Source: Actibacterium mucosum KCTC 23349 (lineage in GTDB: Bacteria; Pseudomonadota; Alphaproteobacteria; Rhodobacterales; Rhodobacteraceae). From it: 64,000 nucleotides of DNA. The stretch spans positions 196,206 to 260,205 of the forward strand of contig NZ_JFKE01000003.1 in assembly GCF_000647975.1 (NCBI RefSeq), read 5' to 3'. Shown here piece after piece: positions 8,115 through 16,094 of this stretch (position 1 is the first letter of the stretch; every line of letters starts with the position of its first letter). Below the pieces are notes generated by a model, which saw only the letters and a program-made list of their open reading frames with translations, searched no databases and was not told the DNA's origin. A program made the translations under genes and the position numbers.

Positions 8115-9002
8115 ATGCGCGCAGTGGGATTCGCAGCGGCTCTGGCCTTGGGCGTCGCCACGCCGGCCGTGGCCGACAAGTTGAAAGTGGTTACAACCTT
8201 CACGGTTCTGGCCGATATGGCGCAAAACGTAGCCGGTGACGCGGCCGAGGTGGTTTCGGTCACCAAGCCGGGGGCCGAGATCCACGGCTATCAGCCCACC
8301 CCACGCGATCTGATTCGCGCGCAGGACGCCGACCTGATCCTGTGGAATGGCATGAATCTGGAGCTGTGGTTCGAACAGTTCCTGGCCAATCTGCGCGACG
8401 TGCCTGCAGCCATTGTCAGCGACGGGATCGAGCCGATGCCCATCGCCGAGGGCAGTTACGAGGGCAAGCCCAATCCCCATGCCTGGATGTCGCTGGACAG
8501 CGCGCTGATTTATGTGGACAACATCGCCGCCGCGATGTCCGCCCAAGACCCTGAAAACGCCGCTGTTTACGCCGCAAATGCTGCCGCCTACAAGGCGCAG
8601 ATCGCCGATACGATTGCCCCGCTGAAAGCCGCCGTGGCCGAAGTGCCCGAGGCGCAGCGCTGGCTGGTGACGTGTGAGGGCGCGTTCAGCTATCTGGCGC
8701 GCGATTTTGGGCTGGCCGAGGTGTATCTGTGGCCGATGAACGCCGACGCCACCGGCACACCGCAGCAGGTGCGCAAGGTGATCGACACGGTGCGCGAAAA
8801 CGACATCCCCGTGGTGTTCTGTGAAAGCACCGTCAACACCGACCCGGCCAAACAGGTGGCGCGCGAAACCGGCGCGGCCTATGGGGGGGAGCTCTATGTC
8901 GACAGCTTGTCGTCAACAGACGGCCCGGTGCCCACCTATCTGGACCTGCTGCGGGTCACCTCGCAAACCGTGTCTCAGGGGCTGACGGCTGCGGTGAACT
9001 GA
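8115..9002 (+). CDS. sitA: manganese/iron ABC transporter substrate-binding protein SitA
   Basis: A 295-aa periplasmic metal-binding protein of the cluster A-I family. A signal peptide covers residues 1-20 (cleavage after AVA). Predicted metal ligands are His57 ([11 protein letters not shown]), His122 (NPHAWMS), Glu188 ([10 protein letters not shown]) and Asp263, the His-His-Glu-Asp set of Mn/Fe binders rather than the third His of ZnuA. It has no His-rich loop, which also argues against zinc. The start at 8115 follows AGGAGAAATGTC; the longer frame from 8037 would include the promoter. It is the first gene of sitABCD, with sitB starting at the stop. Confidence 0.92.
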   Translation: MRAVGFAAALALGVATPAVADKLKVVTTFTVLADMAQNVAGDAAEVVSVTKPGAEIHGYQPTPRDLIRAQDADLILWNGMNLELWFEQFLANLRDVPAAIVSDGIEPMPIAEGSYEGKPNPHAWMSLDSALIYVDNIAAAMSAQDPENAAVYAANAAAYKAQIADTIAPLKAAVAEVPEAQRWLVTCEGAFSYLARDFGLAEVYLWPMNADATGTPQQVRKVIDTVRENDIPVVFCESTVNTDPAKQVARETGAAYGGELYVDSLSSTDGPVPTYLDLLRVTSQTVSQGLTAAVN

Positions 9003-9886
9003 TGGTGCCGCCCCTGCCCCCGTTCGAACAATCGGGCCTGTGGGCCCGCGATGTGACCGTGACTTACCGCAACGGGGTCACCGCGCTGCATGCGGCCAGT
9101 TTTGCCGTGCCCAAAGGCGCCATCGCGGCGCTGGTTGGGGTGAACGGGGCGGGCAAATCCACATTGTTCAAGGCCATCATGGGGTTTTTGCCCTTGGCCG
9201 CCGGTGACATTCGCGTGCTGGGCCAATCGGTGCGGCAGGCATTAAAATCCGGGCTGGTGGCTTATGTGCCGCAAGCCGAAGAGGTCGACTGGTCCTTCCC
9301 GGTTCTGGTCGAAGATGTGGTGATGATGGGCCGCTATGGCCGCATGGGGCTGCTGCGCATCCCCTCGGCGGCGGATCGCAAGGCGGTGGCCGAGGCGCTG
9401 GACCGGGTCGGCATGGCCGATTTCCGCCATCGCCAGATCGGCGAGCTGTCGGGCGGGCAGCGCAAGCGGGTGTTTCTGGCCCGCGCCCTGGCACAGGACG
9501 GGCAGGTGATCCTGCTGGACGAGCCGTTCACCGGTGTGGACGTCCAAACCGAAGACGCCATCACCGCCCTGCTGCGCGAGCTGCGTGACGAGGGGCGGGT
9601 GATGCTGGTCAGCACGCACAATCTGGGCTCGGTCCCTGAGTTCTGCGACCAGACGGTTCTGGTCAAAGGCACGGTGCTGAATTACGGCCCCACGCCGCAG
9701 GTCTTTACCCGCGAGAACCTGGAGCTGGCTTTTGGCGGCGTGCTGCGGCACTTCGTTCTGGGCGGGCAGGATCTGCATGACGATGACGACGCGCGCGCGG
9801 TCACCATCCTGACCGATGACGAGCGCCCGGTGGTCATGTATGACGACAAGACCAAGACGGCGGCGGGCGAAGATGACGCTGCTTGA
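9002..9886 (+). CDS. sitB: manganese/iron ABC transporter ATP-binding protein SitB
   Basis: A 294-aa cytoplasmic ATPase. The Walker A is GVNGAGKS at residues 46-53, the Q-loop region is [10 protein letters not shown], the signature is LSGGQRKR, and Walker B is VILLDEP, followed by the H-loop STHNLGS. The C-terminal tail of about 35 residues is unusually acidic (HDDDDAR through AGEDDAA) and is not part of the ATPase core. It overlaps the last base of sitA and extends 14 bases into sitC. It powers metal import through SitC and SitD. Confidence 0.93.
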   Translation: MVPPLPPFEQSGLWARDVTVTYRNGVTALHAASFAVPKGAIAALVGVNGAGKSTLFKAIMGFLPLAAGDIRVLGQSVRQALKSGLVAYVPQAEEVDWSFPVLVEDVVMMGRYGRMGLLRIPSAADRKAVAEALDRVGMADFRHRQIGELSGGQRKRVFLARALAQDGQVILLDEPFTGVDVQTEDAITALLRELRDEGRVMLVSTHNLGSVPEFCDQTVLVKGTVLNYGPTPQVFTRENLELAFGGVLRHFVLGGQDLHDDDDARAVTILTDDERPVVMYDDKTKTAAGEDDAA

Positions 9887-10724
9887 ACCCTTTACCTATG
9901 GCTATATGACCAACGCGATGTGGGTCAGCGCCTTGGTGGGTGGGGTCTGCGCGTTTCTGTCGGCCTATCTGATGCTGAAAGGCTGGTCGCTGATCGGTGA
10001 CGCGCTGAGCCATTCCATCGTACCTGGCGTCGCGGGGGCTTATATGCTGGGCCTGCCCTTTGCGTTGGGCGCGTTCCTGTCGGGCGGGCTGGCGGCCGGC
10101 GCGATGCTGTTTTTGAACCAGCGCACCGGGCTGAAGGAAGACGCCATCATTGGCATCATCTTCACCGGGTTTTTCGGGCTGGGTCTTTTTATGGTGTCGG
10201 TATCGCCGGTGCCGGTGGACGTGCAGACGATCATCCTGGGCAATATCCTGGCGATCACGCCGGGCGATACGCTGCAACTGGCGATCATCGGGTTCGGGTC
10301 GCTGGCGGTGCTGCTGGTGAAGTGGAAAGACCTGATGGTGGCGTTCTTTGATGAAAACCACGCGCGGTCCATCGGGTTAAACCCGGCGCGGTTGCGGTTT
10401 TTGTTCTTTGTGCTGCTGTCGGCCAGCTGCGTGGCGGCGTTGCAGACAGTGGGCGCGTTTCTGGTAATCGCGATGGTGGTGACGCCGGGGGCCACGGCCT
10501 ATCTGCTGGCAGACCGGTTTCCGCGACTGTTGATGATCTCGGTCGCCATCGGTGTATTGTCGAGCTTTTTTGGCGCCTATATCAGTTATTTCCTGGATGG
10601 CGCGACAGGTGGGATCATCATCACGCTGCAAACACTGATCTTCCTGATTGTCTTTGTGTTCGCCCCCAAACACGGGTTGCTGGCGGCCCGCCGCAAGGCC
10701 GCCGCGGCGCTGCGGGGGCGATGA
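9873..10724 (+). CDS. sitC: manganese/iron ABC transporter permease SitC
   Basis: A 283-aa ABC-3 family inner-membrane permease with about eight hydrophobic segments. It begins [24 protein letters not shown] and contains the family block [20 protein letters not shown] and the late [18 protein letters not shown] segment. The ATG at 9873 is in frame with a longer reading from 9816 but gives the normal N-terminus. It overlaps sitB by 14 bases and sitD by 4, so the three are coupled. The presence of two permease genes supports the SitABCD rather than ZnuABC type. Confidence 0.92.
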   Translation: MTLLEPFTYGYMTNAMWVSALVGGVCAFLSAYLMLKGWSLIGDALSHSIVPGVAGAYMLGLPFALGAFLSGGLAAGAMLFLNQRTGLKEDAIIGIIFTGFFGLGLFMVSVSPVPVDVQTIILGNILAITPGDTLQLAIIGFGSLAVLLVKWKDLMVAFFDENHARSIGLNPARLRFLFFVLLSASCVAALQTVGAFLVIAMVVTPGATAYLLADRFPRLLMISVAIGVLSSFFGAYISYFLDGATGGIIITLQTLIFLIVFVFAPKHGLLAARRKAAAALRGR

Positions 10725-11539
10725 TGGAGACGATCCTTCTGCCGTTTCAGTTTCCGTTCATGCAAAACGCTTTTCTGGTGGCGGCGCTGATTGCCGTGCC
10801 ATGTGCGATGCTGTCCTGTTTCATGGTGCTAAAGGGCTGGTCACTGATGGGCGACGCCATCAGCCACGCGGTGTTGCCGGGGATCGTGGTGGCCTATATC
10901 GTCGGCATCCCGCTAATCATCGGCGCGTTTTGTGCAGGGATGTTTTGCGCGCTGTCGGTGGGGTATCTGAAAGATCACAGCCGGATCAAGCAGGACACCG
11001 TGATGGGGGTGGTCTTTGCCGGCATGTTTGGGTTTGGTTTGGTGCTTTACACCAAGATTCAGACCAATGTACATTTGGACCATATCCTGTTTGGCAACAT
11101 TCTGGGTGTTGGCTCGGTGGATCTGTTGACGGCCGGGCTGGTGGCGGGTGGCGTTACAGCTGTGTTGCTGGTCTTCTGGCGCGACTTGCTGCTGCACGCG
11201 TTTGACCCGGCGCAGGCGCGCGCCATTGGTCTGCCAACGCAGCTGCTGCATTACGGATTGCTGGCGGTGTTGTCCCTGACCATTGTGGCCACGCTGAAAG
11301 CTGTGGGGCTGATCCTGGCCATCGGGTTGCTGATTGCACCGGGTGCAATTGCCTTCCTGCTGACCCGGCGGTTCGGCGCCATGATGGCGGTGGCTGTGGC
11401 GGTGACGCTTGTGGCCGGCATTGGTGGTGTCTACCTGAGTTTCTGGATCGACAGTGCACCGGCACCCACGATCATCCTGATCCTGACACTTCTTTTCATC
11501 CTGGCATTTGTCGTACGCAGCCGTGCGCATGCAGCCTAA
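10721..11539 (+). CDS. sitD: manganese/iron ABC transporter permease SitD
   Basis: A 272-aa ABC-3 family permease paralogous to SitC, with about eight membrane segments. It shares the conserved LKGWSLMGDAISHAVLPGIV block and the IAPGAIAFLLTRRFGAMM block. It forms a heteromeric channel with SitC. The ATG overlaps the sitC stop (GATGATGG region). It is the last gene of the operon; a GC-rich stretch with competing hairpins follows before speD. Confidence 0.92.
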   Translation: MMETILLPFQFPFMQNAFLVAALIAVPCAMLSCFMVLKGWSLMGDAISHAVLPGIVVAYIVGIPLIIGAFCAGMFCALSVGYLKDHSRIKQDTVMGVVFAGMFGFGLVLYTKIQTNVHLDHILFGNILGVGSVDLLTAGLVAGGVTAVLLVFWRDLLLHAFDPAQARAIGLPTQLLHYGLLAVLSLTIVATLKAVGLILAIGLLIAPGAIAFLLTRRFGAMMAVAVAVTLVAGIGGVYLSFWIDSAPAPTIILILTLLFILAFVVRSRAHAA

Positions 11540-11579
11540 GGTTAGTGGCTTCCAACCGCTTGTCGGACCCTGACGGGCC

Positions 11580-11615
11580 CTTCGCGCGGGCGGTGCGAAG
11601 AACGCCGCCCACGGC
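11580..11615 (+). promoter_or_regulatory. mutually exclusive GC-rich hairpins between sitD and speD
   Basis: CTTCGC (11580-11585) can pair with GCGAAG (11595-11600). Alternatively GGGCGG (11588-11593) can pair with CCGCCC (11605-11610), and GCCG (11604-11607) with CGGC (11612-11615). The pairings overlap and exclude one another. They lie 66 bases before speD, so they could be the end of the sit transcript or a leader element of speD. There is no T-run. I match it to no known riboswitch. Confidence 0.3.
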
Positions 11616-11680
11616 GTGATGAGCGCCGCCGGCCACTCCGTGCACCATCGGCAGGCTTTTCCTTCCGCCCCCTCGCTTGT

Positions 11681-12046
11681 ATGGCTACCGCTATGATGGA
11701 CGACGCAAAGTACTCACCGGGCCTGCACGTGCTGGCCGATTTCCACGGCTGCACTGCGCTGGACGACCTTGGCCGGATCGAGGCCGCGCTGGTCGCGGCC
11801 GCTAATGCCGCGGGCGCCACCGTCCTTGAGTGCAGTTTTCACCATTTCGGCGGCGCGGGCGGGGTGACGGGCGTGGTCCTTTTGGCCGAAAGCCATATTT
11901 CGATCCACACGTGGCCGGAAAGCGGGTTTGCCGCGATCGATATCTTCATGTGCGGCACTGCCCAGCCACTGAAGGCGCTACAAGTGTTACGCGACGGGCT
12001 GCAGCCGAAGCGGGAACAGATCACCGAAGTGGCACGCTCGGCCTAG
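11681..12046 (+). CDS. speD: S-adenosylmethionine decarboxylase proenzyme (SpeD/SpeH class 1b)
   Basis: A 121-aa AdoMet decarboxylase of the short bacterial/archaeal type. The proenzyme cleaves itself before Ser71 in LAESHISIHTWPE, giving the pyruvoyl cofactor; His76 and a Cys in the MCGTA segment are the other expected catalytic residues. The product, decarboxylated AdoMet, is the aminopropyl donor for spermidine synthesis. A start at 11693 (second Met of the tandem ATGATG region) is also possible, as no clear ribosome site decides. Its stop shares CTAG with the convergent spermidine-synthase-like gene, which could use its product. Confidence 0.9.
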   Translation: MATAMMDDAKYSPGLHVLADFHGCTALDDLGRIEAALVAAANAAGATVLECSFHHFGGAGGVTGVVLLAESHISIHTWPESGFAAIDIFMCGTAQPLKALQVLRDGLQPKREQITEVARSA

Positions 12047-13575
12047 CGGAACCAGCGGTCCCATCCGTCCAGGTAATACCCAACCAACGCATGGTCCTGC
12101 AGGCTATTGACCTCGGCTTCGATAGGCTCAATGTCGCTGGCGAAGACCTGTGATGCCACCCATTGCTGCGGTGTCCAGAATTGCAGCCCACCAGGAAGCG
12201 CCGCCGCGTCGCGCGCCAAAACCGGCGCTGCCATCACGAACCCCCAGTCGCCGAAACTGGGCACATAAGCGTGATAGGGTAGTGTTTCCAGTCCTTTACC
12301 CGGCGCAAACGGGTTGGAAACCGCCGCCAAAGTTGCCTCGATTGACCAGAACGCCTGCCGCGCAAAAAGCGGTGATCCGGCCTGCGTCGTCACAACGCCC
12401 TGTGCCGAAAGGTTTTGAACCAGCAAGCCATAAAACTCGCGGCTGTAAAGCTTTGACAGGCTAAGCGACTTCGGGTCCGGCAGGTCCAGGATCACCACGT
12501 CGAACGGCCCAGGCATCTGTTCCAGGTATTGCCAGGCGTCGCGGTTGATCACCTGCACGCGCGGGTCCGATAATGCACCGGCATTCAGGGCGGCAAGGTC
12601 ATCATGATCGCGGAATAGTTCGGTCACGCGCGCGTCCAGATCCACCAGAACCACCTCGCGCGCATCGTCCCAACGCAGCACCTCACGCGCCGCCATACCA
12701 TCCCCGCCGCCCAGGATCAGCACCCGCGCGCGGCGCGGGGCATGCGACATTGCGGGGTGCACAAGCGCCTCGTGATAGCGGTGCTCGTCATAGCTGTCGA
12801 ACTGGATCGAATGGTTCAGAAACAACCGGGTGCGGTCGCGGAACCGGGTTATGGTCACCTGCTGGTATGGCGTGGTTTCCGACAGGATCACGTCATCCTC
12901 GAACAAGGCCGCATCCACCACAGCAACCATCTGCTCGGACTTCCACACCCCTGCAAGGCTGGCCACCAGAGCCACCGCCCAAACCACATGTACGCCAAAT
13001 CCCAAGCGCCCGCGGAAAACCAGCAATGACAGCCCCGCAACGCACAGGTTCAACACACCAAAGGCCAGGCTGGCCGACATCAAACCAAGATGCGGAACCA
13101 CTAATATCGGAAAGGCCAGGGACGCCGCGAAGGCGCCGACGTAGTCTACCGTGAGCACATTTTCGAAGCGAAACTCGGGCGCTCCGATTTCCTTCAATAC
13201 GCGGGCGATCAGGGGGATCTCCATCCCCGACAGCACGCCCACAAGGCCCAGCATTGTGTAAAGCAGACCCTGCACCAACCCTGTTGCCGCATAGGTAAAA
13301 AACAGCGCAGGCGCCATGAACCCGCCAACAACGCCCAGCATGATCTGCGCCCAAACAAAGCCGGGTAACGCCGCGTTCACGAACCGCGACAGCCATGCGC
13401 CCAGCCCCATCGCGGTCAGAAACACACCGATGACAAGGCTGAACTGCCGGACGGAATCGCCCAGCAAGTAGCTCGACAAGGTCGCGGCAATCAGCTCGTA
13501 GATCAATCCGGCGACGGCTACCAGAAAGGTAGCAATCAGCAACCAAACCTCGCGACCGCGAGAGGCCGATGTCAT
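12043..13575 (-). CDS. membrane-fused polyamine aminopropyltransferase-like protein (spermidine synthase fold)
   Basis: A 510-aa two-part protein. Residues 1 to about 210 form some six to seven membrane helices (WLLIATFLVAVAGLIYEL, YLLGDSVRQFSLVIGVFL and so on). Residues from about 235 carry a spermidine-synthase domain: substrate-binding YQQVTI, the LILGGGDGMAAREVL nucleotide loop, VVLVDLDARV, and the catalytic-region ILDLPDPKSLSLSKLYS. It probably transfers an aminopropyl group from decarboxylated AdoMet at the membrane. It is the last gene of the DUF4178 operon, overlaps DUF350 by 4 bases, and ends on the same CTAG as speD. The acceptor amine is unknown. Confidence 0.85.
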   Translation of the reverse strand: MTSASRGREVWLLIATFLVAVAGLIYELIAATLSSYLLGDSVRQFSLVIGVFLTAMGLGAWLSRFVNAALPGFVWAQIMLGVVGGFMAPALFFTYAATGLVQGLLYTMLGLVGVLSGMEIPLIARVLKEIGAPEFRFENVLTVDYVGAFAASLAFPILVVPHLGLMSASLAFGVLNLCVAGLSLLVFRGRLGFGVHVVWAVALVASLAGVWKSEQMVAVVDAALFEDDVILSETTPYQQVTITRFRDRTRLFLNHSIQFDSYDEHRYHEALVHPAMSHAPRRARVLILGGGDGMAAREVLRWDDAREVVLVDLDARVTELFRDHDDLAALNAGALSDPRVQVINRDAWQYLEQMPGPFDVVILDLPDPKSLSLSKLYSREFYGLLVQNLSAQGVVTTQAGSPLFARQAFWSIEATLAAVSNPFAPGKGLETLPYHAYVPSFGDWGFVMAAPVLARDAAALPGGLQFWTPQQWVASQVFASDIEPIEAEVNSLQDHALVGYYLDGWDRWFR

Positions 13576-13796
13576 GAAAGCAGAACAGCCGCGATGATGA
13601 TCGACAGCGCGATAAAGATCGACCCGATCAGGATCGACAACGCCATGTTCTGATCTTGTTCGATCTCTTTCATAATCGGAAAAGGCGTCAGCCAGTCGAT
13701 CACTTTCCAGCAGACCCCCATCAGCACAACGCCCAAAGCGGTGTACAGGATCGTGCTGACAACTTCAGACAGCTGGATGGCCGAGAAAATGTCCAT
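13572..13796 (-). CDS. DUF350 small membrane protein
   Basis: A 74-aa protein with two membrane helices (VVSTILYTALGVVLMGVCW and MALSILIGSIFIALSIIIAA) joined by FPIMKEIEQDQN, which matches a single DUF350 unit (E. coli YjfL carries two). The ATG at 13796 is chosen because GGAGGT lies 6 bases before it; a longer frame to 13877 would run into the upstream small gene. It is coupled by ATGA to the aminopropyltransferase-like gene. Function is unknown, but DUF350 genes recur beside polyamine-related genes, for example in the E. coli yjf region. Confidence 0.8.
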   Translation of the reverse strand: MDIFSAIQLSEVVSTILYTALGVVLMGVCWKVIDWLTPFPIMKEIEQDQNMALSILIGSIFIALSIIIAAVLLS

Positions 13797-13809
13797 GAAG
13801 AAACCTCCG

Positions 13810-13962
13810 TTACTTGATGCGCCCGGAAACGCCATAAGTGCCCACGCGCACTGACCGGTCCAGGTCGCGGCTTTCACCCCAGACGCCGTTATAGGAAAGA
13901 TAGCCCGCCCCGCCCAGGATCAGGGCCGCAACAGCGGCTATGGCAATGGTTGTTGGTGACAT
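13810..13962 (-). CDS. 50-aa single-helix membrane peptide in the DUF4178 operon
   Basis: Reading leftward from ATG 13962 gives 50 codons and a TAA. The peptide has an N-terminal hydrophobic helix (IAIAAVAALILGGAGYL, residues 6-22) and a charged tail NGVWGESRDLDRSVRVGTYG. GAGGAGG at the end of the upstream DUF4178 gene is well placed as its ribosome site, and its ATG falls one base after that gene's TGA. The downstream DUF350 ribosome site follows its stop directly. These features make it a real gene; I do not recognise the family. The helix could be a membrane anchor or an uncleaved signal sequence. Confidence 0.78.
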   Translation of the reverse strand: MSPTTIAIAAVAALILGGAGYLSYNGVWGESRDLDRSVRVGTYGVSGRIK

Positions 13963-13963
13963 G

Positions 13964-15244
13964 TCAGTCGTCGTCCTCCTCAACCCAATCGGATCCGGCC
14001 CAGCGCCGGCGATCGTGCAGCCAGTGGCGACCGGTCACAGCCAGCGCCCCGAACCCCAGCAGAAGACTGCTGTATATCAGCCAACGTATCGCGACGACAC
14101 CTTCAACGGCCCCAACGGAAACTGCAGAGACCGGCGTGCCCGTGCGTTGCCAATTGCCAGCCGCCGCCAAGTCCACCTCGATTGTATATGACCCCGCGGT
14201 AAGCGCACGAAATACCAGGCTGGCCGTGCCTGATCCTTCGGTCCACGACCCTTCGGAATCGCGACCCGAATAGCGTTCTACGAGGCGTCCGGTTTCAAAA
14301 AGAGGCTCTTCTTGAGGGTCGTACACTGTGACATCCATTTCGGCCCAACTGTTTGACACATCCGCGTCAAAGGTGATCCGTGTCAGTTTGCCGGGGCGTG
14401 TCAGGTCAAAAGTGATTTCAGCAGGCAGTTCGGATGCGTCGAATGTGGTGCGCGGAAGAACGACGTTGCCCCCTGCCAATAGCAAACCCAGCAAAACGAG
14501 GCTGGCCGCCGCTGCCGCCATAAAAATCTTTTTGCGCAACGCCTCGTCGCGCATTTCGCGATAGGGCATAAGCGGGTGGGTGCCACGAGGCGCTACAGAG
14601 GGCGCGCCAAACGCTTGCAGCGTTTCCTCGGCATCGAGGTAAACGCTGTGTTCCACCTCCCGCTCGTTTTCGGTTTCGACAAAGGTCAGCATCGCGTTGT
14701 CGGACATGGTGGAAACAGACGTGGACTTGGCGCCCTTCATAGGGCTCCACGTAAACTCACCCTCGGCAAAGGTCAGCGTTGGCTCGGACGTTTCGTAGTA
14801 TTCGTAACGTTGGCCTGCTGCGTGGGCACTGGGGCGGTGCTCAGCCCGTTCCACGCGGTTTGAGGTTATGAAACCGGGATGCACTTCCTTGCGGAAGCGA
14901 CGGGTAAACGTGATGTGGCCGTCCTCGACCGTCAACCAGGCGTAGCCATGTGTCGGCGAGTACAGTTGGTGATCCACCCATTCCCACCGGCCTTCGGCAT
15001 AGCCAAGTGTGCCGATGATCGTGAATTCCACACCGTTGATCTGACCCACCATACCAATCTTGAACGGGGAATCGGGGCGCGGCATTTCAGTGTATTTGCG
15101 CAATGCCTTGTAGCCGGCCGTCGCGTCCAGTTCAGAGCCGCAATAGGGGCAGATATGCGTGGTCACCCGGCCACCACCAAGGATGTCCAGCCCCGCACCG
15201 CAACTGGTGCAGTTGATGGCCGTCAGGTCAGCTTGCCGCGCCAT
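13964..15244 (-). CDS. DUF4178 domain-containing protein with zinc ribbon and membrane helices
   Basis: A 426-aa protein. A Cys4 zinc ribbon is at the N-terminus (CTSCGAGLD, then CPYCGSELD), followed by a DUF4178 beta-rich region at about residues 60-215 (FKIGMVGQINGVEFTIIGTL, then WEWVDHQLYS). A membrane helix near residue 240 (AAAASLVLLGLLLAGGNVVL) is followed by a beta-rich probably extracytoplasmic domain of about 120 residues. A second helix (WLIYSSLLLGFGALAVTG) and an acidic tail SDWVEEDDD close the protein. It overlaps the next gene upstream, also DUF4178, by 17 bases. Function is unknown; a membrane sensor or scaffold is a guess. Confidence 0.8.
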   Translation of the reverse strand: MARQADLTAINCTSCGAGLDILGGGRVTTHICPYCGSELDATAGYKALRKYTEMPRPDSPFKIGMVGQINGVEFTIIGTLGYAEGRWEWVDHQLYSPTHGYAWLTVEDGHITFTRRFRKEVHPGFITSNRVERAEHRPSAHAAGQRYEYYETSEPTLTFAEGEFTWSPMKGAKSTSVSTMSDNAMLTFVETENEREVEHSVYLDAEETLQAFGAPSVAPRGTHPLMPYREMRDEALRKKIFMAAAAASLVLLGLLLAGGNVVLPRTTFDASELPAEITFDLTRPGKLTRITFDADVSNSWAEMDVTVYDPQEEPLFETGRLVERYSGRDSEGSWTEGSGTASLVFRALTAGSYTIEVDLAAAGNWQRTGTPVSAVSVGAVEGVVAIRWLIYSSLLLGFGALAVTGRHWLHDRRRWAGSDWVEEDDD

Positions 15245-15845
15245 TGGCCCTCACAATTTCGATTTCGAACGGGTCCAGCCAACGTCCGACGAACCACGCC
15301 TCACCCTGTGGCCAGAACTCACCCGAGGCCAGCCCGCCATATTCGCCGGTGCAATTCAAGAATGTAAAGGTCTCGCCAACCGCGAGTTCTTCATCGAAAC
15401 TGCCGCGTACAGCAACGCATTCTGCCGTTTCCCTCTCGGTCACGGTGTATTCGACATCCATCATGTTGAACGTGGTGCCCATCGAGGCCCGTGCGTCAAT
15501 TGGCGCCTCGTGGACTTTGCGCTGCAAAACCACATCTCCCTCGTCCACCGAGATCCAGACCGGGTTCTGCGCTTCGTCCAGCCCCCAAAACTCGTCCCAA
15601 AACCCGCGGCCATAGCTGAACCGTGCATGCCCATGGATCGCGACCGTCACGCCGCCGTTGATCACCAGATCGCCGACACCGAAAAGCATTGGTGCGTCAT
15701 GCATAACACCCTGTTCACCCGCCAGCCGCGCAACGTCGTCCTGCAAAAACAGGGCTGTTCCACAAGACGCACAACTTGTCATCTTGAGGCCCGCAATGAC
15801 GGGCGCAAATTTATCACCACAGTTCGGGCATGTCACATCAACCAT
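15228..15845 (-). CDS. DUF4178 domain-containing protein, soluble, zinc-ribbon N-terminus
   Basis: A 205-aa protein that begins with a Cys4 zinc ribbon (CPNCGDKF, then CASCGTAL) and continues with a DUF4178 domain (FGVGDLVINGGVTVAIHG, then FWDEFWGLDE, then WISVDEGDVVLQRK). It has no membrane helix or signal peptide, unlike the partner gene that it overlaps by 17 bases. It is the first gene of the leftward operon. The pairing of a soluble and a membrane DUF4178 protein suggests that they act as partners. Function is unknown. Confidence 0.8.
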   Translation of the reverse strand: MVDVTCPNCGDKFAPVIAGLKMTSCASCGTALFLQDDVARLAGEQGVMHDAPMLFGVGDLVINGGVTVAIHGHARFSYGRGFWDEFWGLDEAQNPVWISVDEGDVVLQRKVHEAPIDARASMGTTFNMMDVEYTVTERETAECVAVRGSFDEELAVGETFTFLNCTGEYGGLASGEFWPQGEAWFVGRWLDPFEIEIVRANGAAS

Positions 15846-15902
15846 GGGGTCAATCTGACCGATTTCGCGACAGAAACAACGAAAATCTTCAATGGCAATT
15901 CG

Positions 15903-15921
15903 TTGACATACAGCCTGTCAA
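15903..15921. promoter_or_regulatory. TTGACA-N7-TGTCAA inverted repeat upstream of the DUF4178 operon
   Basis: TTGACA and TGTCAA form a symmetric site with a 7-base spacer, 58 bases before the DUF4178 start and about 174 before soeA. Each arm is a consensus -35 hexamer on one strand, so it may be a promoter element, an operator, or both. No convincing -10 follows on either strand. Confidence 0.35.
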
Positions 15922-16094
15922 AAACGTTGCAGTCTTGCACAAATGCCTTGAGAAACAGTTTCCCAAATTTTAAGCTTTGATAGAAATTTCATTCCAACAT
16001 TGCGCATTCTGCAGAAAACCGTCGCTGATCGCTTGAAATTGGCCCGCAAGTCATACACAAGTGATACACATCAGGATTGCCCGGGGACACTTCT

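Noticed and set aside
9127-11539. Zinc (znuABC) assignment for the metal ABC transporter
   Set aside because: The binding protein has a Glu ligand and no His-rich loop, and there are two permeases, which fit Mn/Fe SitABCD better.
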